DNA of 31,947 nt from a virus. Positions within the stretch are counted from its first letter, which is position 1; each line of letters starts with the position of its first letter. The notes under the pieces are model-generated. The model was not told the origin of the DNA. It saw only the letters and a list, made by a program, of their open reading frames with translations, and ran no database searches. Below, in pieces: positions 1 through 5,674 of the stretch. The stretch spans positions 1-31,947 of the IMG/VR virus record IMGVR_UViG_3300031576_001306; one strand, written 5' to 3'. Position numbers and translations under genes: made by a program.

Positions 1-252
1 CTGAGCCCAGACCTGATCCCAGACCTGATCCCCGACCTGATCCCAGACCTGATCCCCGACCTGATCCCGAACCTGAGCCCGAACCTGATCCCCGACCTGA
101 TCCCGAACCTGATCCCGAACCTGAGCCCAGACCTGAGCCCAGACCTGATCCCGAACCTGAGCCCAGACCTGAGCCCCGACCTGATCCCCGACCTGAGCCC
201 AGACCTGAGCCCCGACCTGATCCCCGACCTGAGCCCAGACCTGAGCCCAGAC
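1..252. repeat. 12-bp coding minisatellite, 21 full units
   Basis: Twenty-one contiguous 12-bp units are present with no spacer, plus a degenerate unit beginning at 253. On the plus strand each unit is CTGA[G/T]CCC followed by AGAC, CGAC or GAAC. Read on the minus strand these encode [20 protein letters not shown] and VRDQ, and all six combinations occur. Variation is confined to two columns, while the V and Q codons and frame are kept. The array reaches the window edge, so its full length is unknown. Confidence 0.97.
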
Positions 253-501
253 CTGAGCCCCCTTCGGCGCCGCGACGATCCGCTGGATCATCGCGGCGCC
301 AATCGCGCCGGCCATGGGGGAGTCGAGCCAGATCACGAGCTCCGGGCCCGGAAGCCCGGCGCGCTCGTACGCGCGCCGCACGCCGGCCTCGGCTGCCTCG
401 CGGTCGGCCGGCTGGGTGCTCAGGCCGTGCTCGAGCCACTCGTCGCGGACGACGGGGAGCAGCGCGGCCTGAGCCTCGGTGAGCTTCGTGAGATTGGCCA
501 C
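1..501 (-). CDS. VxxQ tetrapeptide-repeat protein, N-terminal part (runs off left edge)
   Basis: The frame is open from a GTG at 501 to the left edge without a stop, so only the N-terminal part is present. The start lies three bases after the stop of the upstream gene, as expected in this operon. About 80 residues of ordinary sequence (starting [16 protein letters not shown]) come first. They are followed by an uninterrupted array of tetrapeptides V-[W/G/R]-[A/D]-Q that continues to the edge. From memory, actinobacterial and phage proteins with this N-terminus and DQV/AQV repeats often end in a DUF6745-type C-terminal region; that part is not in the window, so this is inference. Function is unknown. 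The repeat is coded by a 12-bp minisatellite and may vary in length between relatives. Confidence 0.8.
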   Translation of the reverse strand, partial: MANLTKLTEAQAALLPVVRDEWLEHGLSTQPADREAAEAGVRRAYERAGLPGPELVIWLDSPMAGAIGAAMIQRIVAAPKGAQVWAQVWAQVGDQVGAQVWAQVGDQVGAQVWAQVRDQVWAQVWAQVRDQVRDQVGDQVRAQVRDQVGDQVWDQVGDQVWDQVWAQ

Positions 502-504
502 GGG

Positions 505-837
505 TCAGTCCGCGACGTAGACGGGCGCCTCGGGCGCGTACTCGCGCTGGCGGCGCACGAGGTAGTCGCCCGGCTCGAGCTTGATCGTGTCGTGCTCCTC
601 GTGCTCGACGGCGACCTCCTGCTCGACGCGCAGGAACCGGTCGGTCATCTCGTCGACGTCCGCCGGTGCGAACATCGTGACCGGGTCGTCGACGATGGCG
701 TGGGCGTGGCCGGTGACCTCGCCGTACGCGAGCACGACGCGGCCGCGGTCGCGCTCGACCTCGCGCAGTCCCTTCGGGATCTCGGTGATGCGGGTGATGA
801 GCACGTCGCCCTGACGTGCGTTGAACTGCTGTGTCAT
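505..837 (-). CDS. Conserved phage protein of unknown function (QGDVLI type)
   Basis: A 110-residue protein beginning MTQQFNARQGDVLITRI. It contains the motifs VVLAYGEVTGHAHAI near the middle and EHDTIKLEPGDYLVRRQREY near the C-terminus. I recognise this as a small phage/actinobacterial protein seen repeatedly in early regions, without a known function. The start at 837 is chosen because GGGAGGAC lies directly upstream at good spacing. An in-frame ATG at 867 has no such site. The stop is three bases before the next gene's GTG. The fold looks like a small beta-barrel with conserved His residues, but that is a guess. Confidence 0.8.
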   Translation of the reverse strand: MTQQFNARQGDVLITRITEIPKGLREVERDRGRVVLAYGEVTGHAHAIVDDPVTMFAPADVDEMTDRFLRVEQEVAVEHEEHDTIKLEPGDYLVRRQREYAPEAPVYVAD

Positions 838-863
838 GTGCGTCCTCCCGGACGTGGTGGTGG

Positions 864-1253
864 TCATCGCGGGCGTTCCCACCCGACGACGCGATACGAC
901 GTGATTCGACGTCCCCAGGCGCGCGCGGTGGCGCACGACGGGACCCAGAAGTCGAGCTGGCTGCCCCAGCCGACCCGGTCGGTGACCTGGTAGAGGCGGC
1001 GGCCGGGGAGCGGGGAGCTCGTGACGCGCACGATCGTGCCGAGCCGCAGCCCGTTCATCGCGACGGCGCCTGCGCGGGTGCGTGTGCCAGCAGCGGTGAT
1101 GGTGCCGCTCGATCCGGGGCAGTAGGCGGTCGACGTCGCGCGCTGCCAATCGACGGGGCGTCCCTCGGCGTCGGCGAGCAGCAGCGTGAACACGATCACG
1201 ACCACGAGGCCGCCGATCCTGAGGATCGCGGCGACGAGGGTGGAGAACCTCAC
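864..1253 (-). CDS. Membrane-anchored 3D/RlpA-like double-psi beta-barrel protein
   Basis: A 129-residue protein with one N-terminal hydrophobic segment (about residues 8-26) and an external domain. That domain contains TSTAYCPG, then a T-A-A-G-T segment, VAMNGLRLGTIVRVTS, and YQVTDRVGWGSQLDFWV. This pattern (TAY at the start, a G-x-x-V core, then a D-R-x-x-x-G and a D at the end) is that of 3D-domain or RlpA-like barrels, which act on or bind peptidoglycan. Its start overlaps the preceding stop by ATGA. It is odd to find a wall-type domain inside a replication/early operon. A role in late lysis, or a host-envelope role during lysogeny, are both possible. Confidence 0.7.
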   Translation of the reverse strand: MRFSTLVAAILRIGGLVVVIVFTLLLADAEGRPVDWQRATSTAYCPGSSGTITAAGTRTRAGAVAMNGLRLGTIVRVTSSPLPGRRLYQVTDRVGWGSQLDFWVPSCATARAWGRRITSYRVVGWERPR

Positions 1254-1669
1254 GCTCGGCTCCGCAGCGACTCGATGACGTCGAACACGTCAGCCGCGGC
1301 CAGGTCGAAGTCGCGGACGCGGTCCAGAACGCGCTTGCACTCAAGCTCGATCGCGACGATCGCGTGCGCGACGTGCGTTCCGTCGACCTCGCCGGTGTCG
1401 TCCAGGCGCGTACGTCGCGCGAAGGCGAGTATCTGCTGCAGCGTGCGGTGCACCTCGTCGATCGCCTCGTCGCGGTCGGTGACGGCTGGTCGGCTGTCGC
1501 CGGTGCCACGTCGCGCGGCCGCCGCGAGGTGACGGTCGGCGTGCGGCAGCCGGCCGAAGCGCATCTGCGGCTGCGGGTGGTAGCAGCACGGCGTGCCGAC
1601 TCGGGCGCCGCAGGCGCTGCACTCCTCGCCGCGGGTGCCATGCTGCTGGCTGGGATCGGCTGGTGTCAC
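1250..1669 (-). CDS. Small zinc-motif phage protein
   Basis: A 139-residue protein starting at a GTG that overlaps the previous stop (GTGA). Residues from about 15 carry CSACGARVGTPCCYH followed by FGRLPHADRH. This is a Cys-x2-Cys...Cys...His arrangement typical of short zinc-binding domains in actinophage early proteins. The C-terminal half is predicted helical and rich in charged residues (IVAIELECKRVLDRVRDFD). No enzymatic motif is visible. It may bind nucleic acid, but that is inference from the zinc motif alone. Confidence 0.65.
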   Translation of the reverse strand: MTPADPSQQHGTRGEECSACGARVGTPCCYHPQPQMRFGRLPHADRHLAAAARRGTGDSRPAVTDRDEAIDEVHRTLQQILAFARRTRLDDTGEVDGTHVAHAIVAIELECKRVLDRVRDFDLAAADVFDVIESLRSRA

Positions 1670-2310
1670 GAGTGGCCTCCCTGGTCTCCTCCGGCGGCGA
1701 GCTGGGCGCGTGGCTCGGCGAGGCCGAGCGCGGTGAGCGGGTCCATGCGCGTGAGCTCGCCGGCAGCGCGCACGCCCGCGGCGACGATCGCGGCGATCTG
1801 TCGCTCGTCGAACGCGTCGTGCATCTGCTGCCAGTCGTCGGCGAGCTCGCGGCGGCGGACGGGCCCGTACTCGGGGCACGCAACCTCGAGCGTGCGTAGG
1901 CGCCGCACGCCCTGCCGGTTGAGGAACGCGAGGACAGAGGGGTGCATGCTCTCGGCGCGCTCGAGCGCGGCGAGGTCGCGGCCGGCTTCCATCGCGGCCT
2001 CGCTGTCGTAGCCGCCGGCGGGCAGGCGCGCGGCGAGCGCGCCGCGCGGCCCGAAGATCAGCTGCTCGGCCTCAGCCCACGTCGGGCGCCCAGCGTCGCG
2101 CCGCACCTCAGCGGCGAGCTCGCTCGCGCTCGGCCGGAACCTGGACCCGCGGGCGATGAGTGCTGTCAGCGCGATCCGAAGCTCGTCGGGGGAGTAGCCG
2201 TCGAGCAGCACTCGGTACGCGGTGGCGTTCTCGGGCCCGAACTCCCCTGGCCACCCGTTCAGCAGCAACGAGCAGAACCCGTCCCACTCCGTCGGCGTCC
2301 ACTCGCTCAT
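1666..2310 (-). CDS. Putative replicative helicase loader/inhibitor-like phage protein
   Basis: A 214-residue protein, start overlapping the stop of the upstream HTH replication gene by ATGA. The N-terminal 75 residues (W-x3-C-x-L-L-L-N-G-W-P...Y-x-x-L-L-D-G-Y...L-I-A-R-G-S-R-F-R-P-S) match the layout of the small helical domain found in phage helicase loaders of the G39P type. The match is the Y...L-x-D and final F-x-P-S-x-x-E motif. The rest is Ala/Arg-rich helix without a Walker motif, so it would not be an AAA+ loader. The position directly downstream of the probable replication initiator supports a replication role. The assignment is from pattern memory and moderately sure. Confidence 0.55.
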   Translation of the reverse strand: MSEWTPTEWDGFCSLLLNGWPGEFGPENATAYRVLLDGYSPDELRIALTALIARGSRFRPSASELAAEVRRDAGRPTWAEAEQLIFGPRGALAARLPAGGYDSEAAMEAGRDLAALERAESMHPSVLAFLNRQGVRRLRTLEVACPEYGPVRRRELADDWQQMHDAFDERQIAAIVAAGVRAAGELTRMDPLTALGLAEPRAQLAAGGDQGGHS

Positions 2311-3083
2311 GCTGGAACGCGCTCCTCGATCAAGCTCGTGAGCGCGTCGTGCCAGCGCCTGGCGTGCTCAGAAACCGGTGGCCGGTGCTGGTCGAGTCCC
2401 TGCGCTTGTCGGCGCAGCGCCGCCTGCAACAGCCCGGCGGCATCGACGCGGCGCAGGCCACCGCGGGCACGCCACTGCACGACGGTCCGCGCAGCAGCGA
2501 CCGCATCCTGGTCGCGCCACTGCTCGGCGACCTGCGAGACGGTCAGCTCGGCGACGAGCAGGCGAGGTGTCGCGGTGCGCAGGATCTCGACGACCTCCCC
2601 GACAGGATCGTCTTCCTGATCTGCTTCCCCCCCGCGCGCGACAGGAAGGGCTTGCGGAGAAGAATGGGTGTTCCCTGGTAGTTCTCTCGGACAGCCATGG
2701 CTGTCCGTTCTAGACCGGACAGCCTGGCTGTCCGGTCTGAACTCCGGGTTGAGGGTCTGCGCGAGCAGCTTGTAGAGGACCGTCTGGCCCTGCCCGCGGC
2801 GACGGCGGGTGACGAGGTCGTGCTCCTCGAGCGTTGCGAGATCGTCGCGGACGCGCTTCGTCGAGCAGCCGACTTCTTCGGCGAGCCGCTCCTGCGAGGG
2901 CCAGCAGTCACCGGTGCGGTAGTCCGCGTACGAGGCGAGCACGAGCAGCAGCAGCCGTGGGCGCTGCGGGAGGCCGACGCGCTTGCCGGCCTCGCGCGCC
3001 CACGCGGCCAGGTGCGGTGGCCCCGGCGCGACATCAGCGCCGGTCACTCCGGGCTCGAACAGATGCTCGGCAACGGCGCTCAC
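2307..3083 (-). CDS. Phage replication initiator-like protein with winged helix (HTH_36 type)
   Basis: A 258-residue protein. Residues about 40-97 (RPRLLLLVLASYADYRTGDCWPSQ, RLAEEVGCSTKRVRDDLATLEE, then HDLVTRRRRG) form a clear winged helix-turn-helix of the HTH_36 type. This type is common in phage replication proteins and plasmid initiators. A less ordered linker (residues about 110-160) is followed by a helical C-terminal domain (residues about 165-255). Two nested palindromes lie inside the linker-coding part, which is where origins embedded in initiator genes usually sit. The start overlaps the upstream stop by ATGA. It could instead be a transcription factor, but the neighbours favour replication. 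Confidence 0.7.
   Translation of the reverse strand: MSAVAEHLFEPGVTGADVAPGPPHLAAWAREAGKRVGLPQRPRLLLLVLASYADYRTGDCWPSQERLAEEVGCSTKRVRDDLATLEEHDLVTRRRRGQGQTVLYKLLAQTLNPEFRPDSQAVRSRTDSHGCPRELPGNTHSSPQALPVARGGEADQEDDPVGEVVEILRTATPRLLVAELTVSQVAEQWRDQDAVAAARTVVQWRARGGLRRVDAAGLLQAALRRQAQGLDQHRPPVSEHARRWHDALTSLIEERVPA
2688..2738. repeat. Pair of palindromes sharing GGACAGCC (candidate origin iterons or operator)
   Basis: Positions 2688-2707 form a perfect 20-bp palindrome with arms CGGACAGCCA/TGGCTGTCCG. Positions 2712-2738 form a second one with 13-base arms AGACCGGACAGCC and GGCTGTCCGGTCT around a single T. Together they give four copies of GGACAGCC in alternating orientation. They sit within the coding region of the HTH replication protein, at about residues 116-132. 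Symmetric repeats inside an initiator gene are typical of phage origins. A regulatory operator is the alternative. Confidence 0.75.
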
Positions 3084-3760
3084 GCGACGTTCCCCGGGAG
3101 CAGCTTCGCGGCGGCGCGCGCCTCGAACCGCAACGCGTGTGCACGACGGCGCGCCGTGCCGTCGACGGCGCCGACCTGGGCAAGGCCTTCGACTGCGAGC
3201 AGCTCAGCGTCGAGCTGCGAGAGCACCGCGCGCAGCCGTCCGCCGCGGCCGCGCTGATGCGCGCGGCGCCGTCGACGGTTACGAGCGAACGCGTGTTCGA
3301 CACGCGGCTCTGTCGCGTCTACGATTCCGGCACGCACGCACGGTCCCTCCTCCTGCCTGAGATCAGCTGGGTCGTGATAGGGAGCCTCGGTCGCTGAGAC
3401 GCGGCCGAGGCTCCTGTCGTCTACGAGGGATGGAGCCGGCGCGCCGAGCACAGCACCCCGTCCGACGGGCTGCCTCCCATGCTCAGCGCGCGCGGCTCCT
3501 GGGGGGACTGGGCCCGTCATCGGGGCGCCCGGGGGGCGGGCGGCCCGCTCACGGGCCCGGCCGATCACGTCCGGAGTCATCGTTCGCGGTCGAAAGACGC
3601 GCAGCTCGGGGCGGGTGTCGGCTGAACGCATCCGGTCCCCTGCGTCACGCTTCCGACGCACCACAAGCAACCGCTCGTGACACACCACGAGGGCGATTGC
3701 CGCGAACAGGCTCCCGAGCAGCAGCCACGACGACGCCGTGCTCATCGCGATCACGATCAC
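3080..3760 (-). CDS. Early membrane-anchored protein, unknown function
   Basis: A 226-residue protein, GTG start in GTGA overlap with the stop of the XRE gene; an internal ATG five codons later is also possible. Residues about 8-28 (STASSWLLLGSLFAAIALVVC) are one strong membrane segment followed by positive residues. The rest is predicted cytoplasmic. It has a low-complexity Pro/Ala/Arg middle and a helical C-terminal part (LRAVLSQLDAELLAVEGLAQ) that could be a helix-turn-helix or a coiled coil. No family is recognised. Its position between the repressor-type gene and the replication initiator makes it an early or lysogenic-control gene. Confidence 0.6.
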   Translation of the reverse strand: MIVIAMSTASSWLLLGSLFAAIALVVCHERLLVVRRKRDAGDRMRSADTRPELRVFRPRTMTPDVIGRARERAARPPGAPMTGPVPPGAARAEHGRQPVGRGAVLGAPAPSLVDDRSLGRVSATEAPYHDPADLRQEEGPCVRAGIVDATEPRVEHAFARNRRRRRAHQRGRGGRLRAVLSQLDAELLAVEGLAQVGAVDGTARRRAHALRFEARAAAKLLPGNVA

Positions 3761-4002
3761 GCCGCGGCCTCCTTGGTGTGCTCGGTGTAGAACCACGCGA
3801 CGTCTACACCGATGAGTTCCGCGAGCGCCACGAGGTTCGTATCGCTGGGCCTGTGGGCACCACGTTCCCACTTGCTGATGAGCATCTGATCGACCTGGAG
3901 ACGCTCGGCGAGACGGCGCTGGGTGAGTCCTGCAAGGGCACGAGCGCGCCTGACGTTGATGGCGATGGTGGCTCTGGGGTGACAAGCAGCTTGACTAGGC
4001 AT
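3757..4002 (-). CDS. XRE-family helix-turn-helix regulator (Cro-like, first gene of leftward early operon)
   Basis: An 81-residue protein beginning MPSQAACHPRATIAINVRRA. The helix-turn-helix is RRARALAGLTQRRLAERL, then QVDQMLISKWERGAHRPSD, then TNLVALAELIGVDVAWFYTE, a textbook XRE fold. The ATG at 4002 is preferred over an upstream TTG. A good promoter (TTGACT, 17 bases, TATGGT) places the transcript start only two to four bases upstream, so the mRNA would be leaderless or nearly so. It is divergent from a second XRE gene at 4098. By analogy with temperate phages it would be the Cro-like partner that starts the early operon. Which of the two is the true lysogenic repressor cannot be decided from sequence. 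Confidence 0.85.
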   Translation of the reverse strand: MPSQAACHPRATIAINVRRARALAGLTQRRLAERLQVDQMLISKWERGAHRPSDTNLVALAELIGVDVAWFYTEHTKEAAA

Positions 4003-4019
4003 CTTGTTGCGACCATAGT
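3991..4019 (+). promoter_or_regulatory. Rightward promoter facing the leftward one (TTGACT-17-CATAGT)
   Basis: On the plus strand TTGACT (3991-3996) is followed after 17 bases by CATAGT (4014-4019). It overlaps almost completely with the leftward promoter on the other strand. The octamer TTGACTAG is an inverted repeat of CTAGTCAA at 4033-4040. The predicted start near 4026 would give the plus-strand XRE gene a leader of about 70 bases. The -10 box is weaker than that of the leftward promoter. Confidence 0.4.
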
Positions 4020-4033
4020 GGGTAGATCGCAAC
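4006..4033. promoter_or_regulatory. Candidate repressor operator (GTTGCGA-N14-TCGCAAC)
   Basis: Seven-base perfect inverted repeat: GTTGCGA at 4006-4012 and TCGCAAC at 4027-4033. It lies across the spacer and -10 of the leftward promoter and next to the -10 of the rightward one, between two divergent XRE genes. A GCCCAC direct repeat (4046-4051 and 4058-4063) lies further right and may add a second site. Confidence 0.5.
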
Positions 4034-4040
4034 TAGTCAA
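4012..4040 (-). promoter_or_regulatory. Leftward early promoter (TTGACT-17-TATGGT)
   Basis: On the minus strand TTGACT (4040-4035) is followed after exactly 17 bases by TATGGT (4017-4012). This is a good sigma-70-type promoter. The predicted start near 4005 lies just before the ATG at 4002. Confidence 0.65.
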
Positions 4041-4097
4041 ATCAAGCCCACAAAGTCGCCCACTGAGCGGGAAATCCTGCGCCGTAGGTTCGAGCTC

Positions 4098-4568
4098 ATG
4101 GCGAGCGAGCTTCAGCTGCGAATCGGTCAGCGGATCAAGGCGCGGCGCGAGGAGCAGGACCTCACGCAGCGCGAGCTCGCGGAGCTCATCCCAGGCAAGT
4201 CCGACGGGAATCAGGTCTCCGGGTGGGAGCGCGGCGAGCATCGACCCAGCGACGCGACCCTCGAGCACATCGCGTTCGCGCTGGAGGTCGACGTCTCCTA
4301 CTTCATGGCGCCGGAGCCGAGTTCGGAGATTCCCGACGTGATGGGCGCGCTGGGCGACGGAGATCGGCTGCGGCGCATCGAGCACAAGCTCGACGAGCTG
4401 CTCGATCTACTCAGGGAAGGGCCCGAAGGTGACGCCGCTGACCCGGCTGCGACTTCGGGGATGCCCCGGCCGCCGAGGCCTCCAGGTCTTCCGCCCAGCG
4501 ACGAAGCTCCCGAGCGAACGGATGACGAGGATCTGGGGGAGGGTGCTCGGCGAGAAGACGCCGGGTGA
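4098..4568 (+). CDS. XRE-family helix-turn-helix regulator (candidate lysogeny repressor)
   Basis: A 156-residue protein. Residues about 7-70 (RIGQRIKARREEQDLTQREL, then NQVSGWERGEHRPSDATLEH, then DVSYFMAP) form an XRE helix-turn-helix. A helical segment RRIEHKLDELLDLLRE (about residues 95-110) may be a dimerisation coiled coil. The last 45 residues are Pro/Asp/Glu-rich and disordered. TAGGTT lies seven bases before the ATG and could be the -10 of a leaderless transcript, an alternative to the promoter at 3991. There is no convincing ribosome site. The divergent pairing with another XRE gene and its plus orientation against the phage operons suggest the lysogenic repressor. Confidence 0.8.
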   Translation: MASELQLRIGQRIKARREEQDLTQRELAELIPGKSDGNQVSGWERGEHRPSDATLEHIAFALEVDVSYFMAPEPSSEIPDVMGALGDGDRLRRIEHKLDELLDLLREGPEGDAADPAATSGMPRPPRPPGLPPSDEAPERTDDEDLGEGARREDAG

Positions 4569-4626
4569 GCACCACGAGTTCAAACGCTGTTCGGGCCTCC
4601 CACTCCTGCGCGTCTTCACCGCTCAT
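4411..4626 (-). CDS. Possible small helical protein antisense to repressor tail
   Basis: A 71-residue frame beginning MSGEDAQEWEARTAFELVVL. It reads as an ordered amphipathic helical protein (TRRLLAEHPPP, then RHPFARELRRWAEDLEASA), unlike most antisense frames here. It overlaps the 3' end of the plus-strand XRE gene by 158 bases, where that gene is low-complexity. No ribosome site or promoter is clear. It could be a chance frame; kept only as a low-confidence candidate. Confidence 0.25.
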   Translation of the reverse strand: MSGEDAQEWEARTAFELVVLTRRLLAEHPPPDPRHPFARELRRWAEDLEASAAGASPKSQPGQRRHLRALP

Positions 4627-4789
4627 CGGACCACCGGGCCTACGCTCGCACGCCAGCGCCGACCTGGCGTCGCACTAGCGGACGGGTGTCCGAGCGAGCG
4701 CTGCCGTAGTTCTCGCAGTTTGCGTGCGATTGTTCTGAGGCTCCGCCCAGAACGAGGTGCCCCAAGGTGCCCTTGCCCGGGGTGACGGG
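4627..4789. other. Intergenic stretch without recognisable gene
   Basis: Between the end of the XRE gene (4568) and the lipoprotein gene (4826) there is no plus-strand gene. Apart from the doubtful antisense frame (4411-4626) and the lipoprotein promoter (4790-4819) I see nothing in it. The end of the repressor transcript would lie here, but no hairpin with a T-run is visible. Confidence 0.5.
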
Positions 4790-4819
4790 TTGCCGCGGAC
4801 TCCATTGGTCGGGTAGCGT
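4790..4819 (+). promoter_or_regulatory. Promoter of lipoprotein gene, leaderless type (TTGCCG-18-TAGCGT)
   Basis: TTGCCG (4790-4795), an 18-base spacer and TAGCGT (4814-4819) end six bases before the ATG at 4826. A -10 box at that distance puts the transcript start on the start codon. No ribosome site is present. This matches the leaderless arrangement common in actinobacteria. Confidence 0.6.
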
Positions 4820-4825
4820 CGCGCC

Positions 4826-5284
4826 ATGATCCGCATCCTGATTGCCCTGCTGCTCATCTCGCTGACGGTGACCGCAGCCGCCTGCGATACCACGACAACC
4901 GAAACCGGTGTGGACGCAGGCGCAGCCAGCGACTCAAGCGATGAGGGCGCGAAGCCCGAACCGAAACTCAAGCATCGTCTGACGTGCTCCTACGACCTCG
5001 GAGAAGTCGGCGCGAGTGGCTTCGAGAACATACGCATCATCGCCGGTGGCGAGCTCGAGAACACCGGCAACATCGGTGTCGTTGCGCGCGTCACGTTCAC
5101 TTGGGACATGGTCGGACAGGCGGATTACAAGGTGAGGAAGACCTACCGGGTCAAGCGCGGCCAGACACGCGAAGTCGACTACGCCGAGGGCGTCGGGCAA
5201 GACTTCATCACGGCCCACCAGGCCGGAAGCCAGGACTGCACGGCGCGCGCGAAGATCGTCGACACCTTCGGTAGCGCGAAATAA
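4826..5284 (+). CDS. Small secreted lipoprotein (candidate prophage moron)
   Basis: A 152-residue protein with a signal peptide: MIRILIALLLISLTVTAAAC, Cys20 being the lipid attachment site (lipobox AAAC). An acidic Thr/Ser/Glu linker (about residues 21-50) follows. The globular domain starts at LTCSYDLGE and includes ENIRIIAGGELENTGNIGVVARVTFTW, a beta-rich pattern. Two Cys (LTCSYD and SQDCTARA) could form a disulfide. The gene has its own promoter, is opposite to the late operon and sits beside the repressor. This is the usual place for genes expressed in a lysogen. Surface lipoproteins at such sites sometimes block superinfection, which is a hypothesis here. Family not recognised. Confidence 0.8.
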   Translation: MIRILIALLLISLTVTAAACDTTTTETGVDAGAASDSSDEGAKPEPKLKHRLTCSYDLGEVGASGFENIRIIAGGELENTGNIGVVARVTFTWDMVGQADYKVRKTYRVKRGQTREVDYAEGVGQDFITAHQAGSQDCTARAKIVDTFGSAK

Positions 5285-5309
5285 CGCACCGCCCTAGAAC
5301 GACGAAAAG

Positions 5310-5354
5310 GCCCCCGACCAGGCTCGCCCGTGGGTGGGCGGTCTGGTCGGGGGC
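5310..5354 (-). terminator. Rho-independent terminator of the late/lysis operon
   Basis: Twelve-base perfect arms GCCCCCGACCAG (5310-5321) and CTGGTCGGGGGC (5343-5354) enclose a loop that itself holds a short CGCCC/GGGCG stem. On the minus strand the stem is followed by CCTTTTCG. It therefore ends transcription arriving leftward from the lysis genes. It may also stop the plus-strand lipoprotein transcript, although no T-run follows on that side. Confidence 0.85.
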
Positions 5355-5444
5355 TGTCCCTTGAGGAGGATGGGTGGCGCTACATGCGGTAGAGCGGCGG
5401 ACTCAGGCTTTTTTTTGGTGTTGGGTTCGTAGGTGGTCGTGGTG
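5355..5444. other. Short intergenic stretch with T8 tract
   Basis: Between the terminator and the last lysis-cassette gene no coding frame is supported. The plus strand has a run of eight T at 5409-5416, preceded by an imperfect CGCTAC/GTAGAGCG hairpin (about 5377-5394). This might be a weak plus-strand terminator for the lipoprotein gene. Confidence 0.35.
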
Positions 5445-5666
5445 TCAGAGGCCGCGGTGGAGGTCGCGTGCGAGGCGCTCGCGCGCGGTCCGGACCCTGA
5501 GCAGTGCGACGCCGAGCACGCCGTGCGCTTCCTCGAGCAGCTCGAGCGTGTCTCTCGTCGGCTGTGTCGAGCGTCCGAGCGATCGGACCGCGTCCATCTT
5601 CGCCGGCAGGTCCACCGGCAGGTGCACGTCGAGGTCGCGCAGCAGATGGGGCAGCTCGTCATGCAC
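5445..5666 (-). CDS. Small helical protein, last gene of lysis cassette
   Basis: A 73-residue protein from a GTG at 5666, eight bases after the stop of the upstream gene. It is almost wholly helical: HDELPHLLRDLDVHLPVDLP, then KMDAVRSLGRS, then LELLEEAHGVLGVALLRVRT. No membrane segment, no known motif. The frame stays open further upstream, but that part overlaps the holin-like gene and is Arg/Pro noise. It could be a regulator or chaperone of lysis, or a minor structural protein. Not recognised. Confidence 0.5.
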   Translation of the reverse strand: MHDELPHLLRDLDVHLPVDLPAKMDAVRSLGRSTQPTRDTLELLEEAHGVLGVALLRVRTARERLARDLHRGL

Positions 5667-5674
5667 GGCCCGGA

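Noticed and set aside
1-252. CRISPR array
   Set aside because: Repeats are 12 bp, contiguous and without spacers; they are in frame and code for protein.
3430-4341. Plus-strand frame of 303 codons across the XRE promoter region
   Set aside because: It runs through two XRE genes and the promoters in the wrong frame; Arg/Ser noise.
5409-5416. T8 tract as main terminator
   Set aside because: The hairpin before it is imperfect; the strong 12-bp stem at 5310-5354 explains the operon end better.
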